Source of the DNA: an uncultured Clostridia bacterium
GTDB lineage: Bacteria > Bacillota > Clostridia > Oscillospirales > Ruminococcaceae
DNA length: 64,000 nucleotides
Assembly (NCBI GenBank): GCA_947625125.1
Contig: CANQNF010000006.1
Coordinates: 1 to 64,000, forward strand
Reading direction: 5' to 3'
Shown here: positions 63,616-64,000 of the stretch, one piece after another
Layout of the letters: every line of letters begins with the position of its first letter
Numbering within the stretch: the first letter of the stretch is position 1
Translations under genes and position numbers: made by a program
Notes under the pieces: generated by a model
Database searches by the model: none
What the model saw: only the letters and a program-made list of their open reading frames with translations
Told to the model about the DNA's origin: nothing

Positions 63616-63729
63616 CAATGTTAAATGTGTGTCGCGTGTGTCGCCTTTCCTGAGAGTATTCTATAAATTTTTTCCCCGCGCTGATATATAATATATACTT
63701 CCCATGAGTGGGCACACACGCGACACACA
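63608..63729. repeat. Nested inverted repeats around the next promoter
   Basis: A 9-bp stem (63608-63616 with 63620-63628) lies over the primase stop codon. A perfect 16-bp inverted repeat of TGTGTGTCGCGTGTGT type has arms at 63626-63641 and 63714-63729, 72 bases apart, around an AT-rich region with TATAAT (63687-63692). It could be a replication origin, a terminator or an operator. Confidence 0.65.
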
Positions 63730-63756
63730 CCAAAATTTACCAAAAGGAGAAACAGC

Positions 63757-64000
63757 ATGGAATTTTCATTTTTTAGCACCGAGCTTGACCGTTTTATCGA
63801 CTGCGACGAGGCGAAACAGCTGCCGTCCGACGACCTCAAAAAGCTGTTGGCTGAACTGGCTGAAAAGAACGGACACAAAATAGTCTGGCGCGGTGATAAT
63901 CTTTGCGACCTGCTGCCGACGGTCCGCGGCGTTTTGCCTTGGTACGACGCACCGATCAGCGACGTTATCAGTTACTACTTTTCGCGGTACGATTTTAACG
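63757..64000 (+). CDS. Partial hypothetical protein of the mobile element
   Basis: The open frame starts at an ATG behind AAAAGGAG and runs off the end of the window (81 codons seen). The start reads MEFSFFSTELDRFIDCDEAK and later WRGDNLCDLLPTVRGVLPWY. It is soluble and acidic; I recognise no family. It lies 141 bases after the primase gene, beyond the inverted repeats. Confidence 0.6.
   Translation, partial: MEFSFFSTELDRFIDCDEAKQLPSDDLKKLLAELAEKNGHKIVWRGDNLCDLLPTVRGVLPWYDAPISDVISYYFSRYDFN

Overview
The window reads as chromosomal DNA of a spore-forming, high-GC member of the Clostridia, probably Oscillospirales/Ruminococcaceae-like (inference). Support comes from yabP, yabQ and spoVAC, the zinc-type S14, a KOW protein between map and infA, a type III glutamine synthetase, an orphan DivIC gene in the yabPQ-divIC-yabR order of Bacillus, and consensus SigA promoters. 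No rRNA or CRISPR array was seen.

Layout. 0-9 kb: mtnN, a two-component system, a FtsX-type permease with its membrane-fusion lipoprotein but no ATPase, a coiled-coil membrane protein, and a 148-bp tandem repeat. 9.1-9.7 kb: a Val-Asp-Phe-Gly tRNA operon with a perfect promoter and a terminator. 9.8-17.8 kb: secA, a DUF1015 gene, a NlpC/P60-like gene, then a polA-HAD pair. 17.9-23.5 kb: glnN, an ECF sigma/anti-sigma pair and spoVAC sit as islands in three clusters of composite hairpin repeats. 24.2-40.5 kb: the S10-spc-alpha ribosomal supercluster on the minus strand (rpsJ to rplQ, 32 genes including secY, adk, map, infA and rpoA), with a leader attenuator before rpsJ and an inverted-repeat-bounded insertion between rplB and rplW. 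40.5-43 kb: a lipoprotein gene and yabP-yabQ-divIC-yabR. 43.2-43.6 kb: a chain of nine stem-loops. 43.6-46.9 kb: two paralogous solute-binding lipoproteins; a third lies at 56-57.7 kb. 47-51.4 kb: an SH3-domain protein, an MBOAT-like membrane protein and an HtrA protease. 52.1-54.6 kb: an SdpR-like repressor and an SdpI-like membrane protein, separated by 1.4 kb of nine tandem structured repeats. 54.8-60.1 kb: YhfC, a hypothetical gene, the third binding protein, and greA-lysS. From about 60.17 kb to the window end: the edge of an integrated mobile element (XRE repressor, small DUF6462-like protein, primase-polymerase/helicase, a partial gene).

Links between parts. The two-component operon and htrA share a TTCATA-N5-(T/G)TCACA motif upstream, so the kinase may control the protease (inference). 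The most unusual feature is the sdpR-sdpI spacer: nine units of 140-164 bp whose stems show compensatory changes between units, and G-U pairs that favour the plus strand. It looks like a tandemly amplified structured RNA inside what is elsewhere a compact immunity operon. The other candidates are the stem-loop chains (13-156, 43160-43566, 51488-51624) and the composite repeat family of 17.9-23.5 kb.
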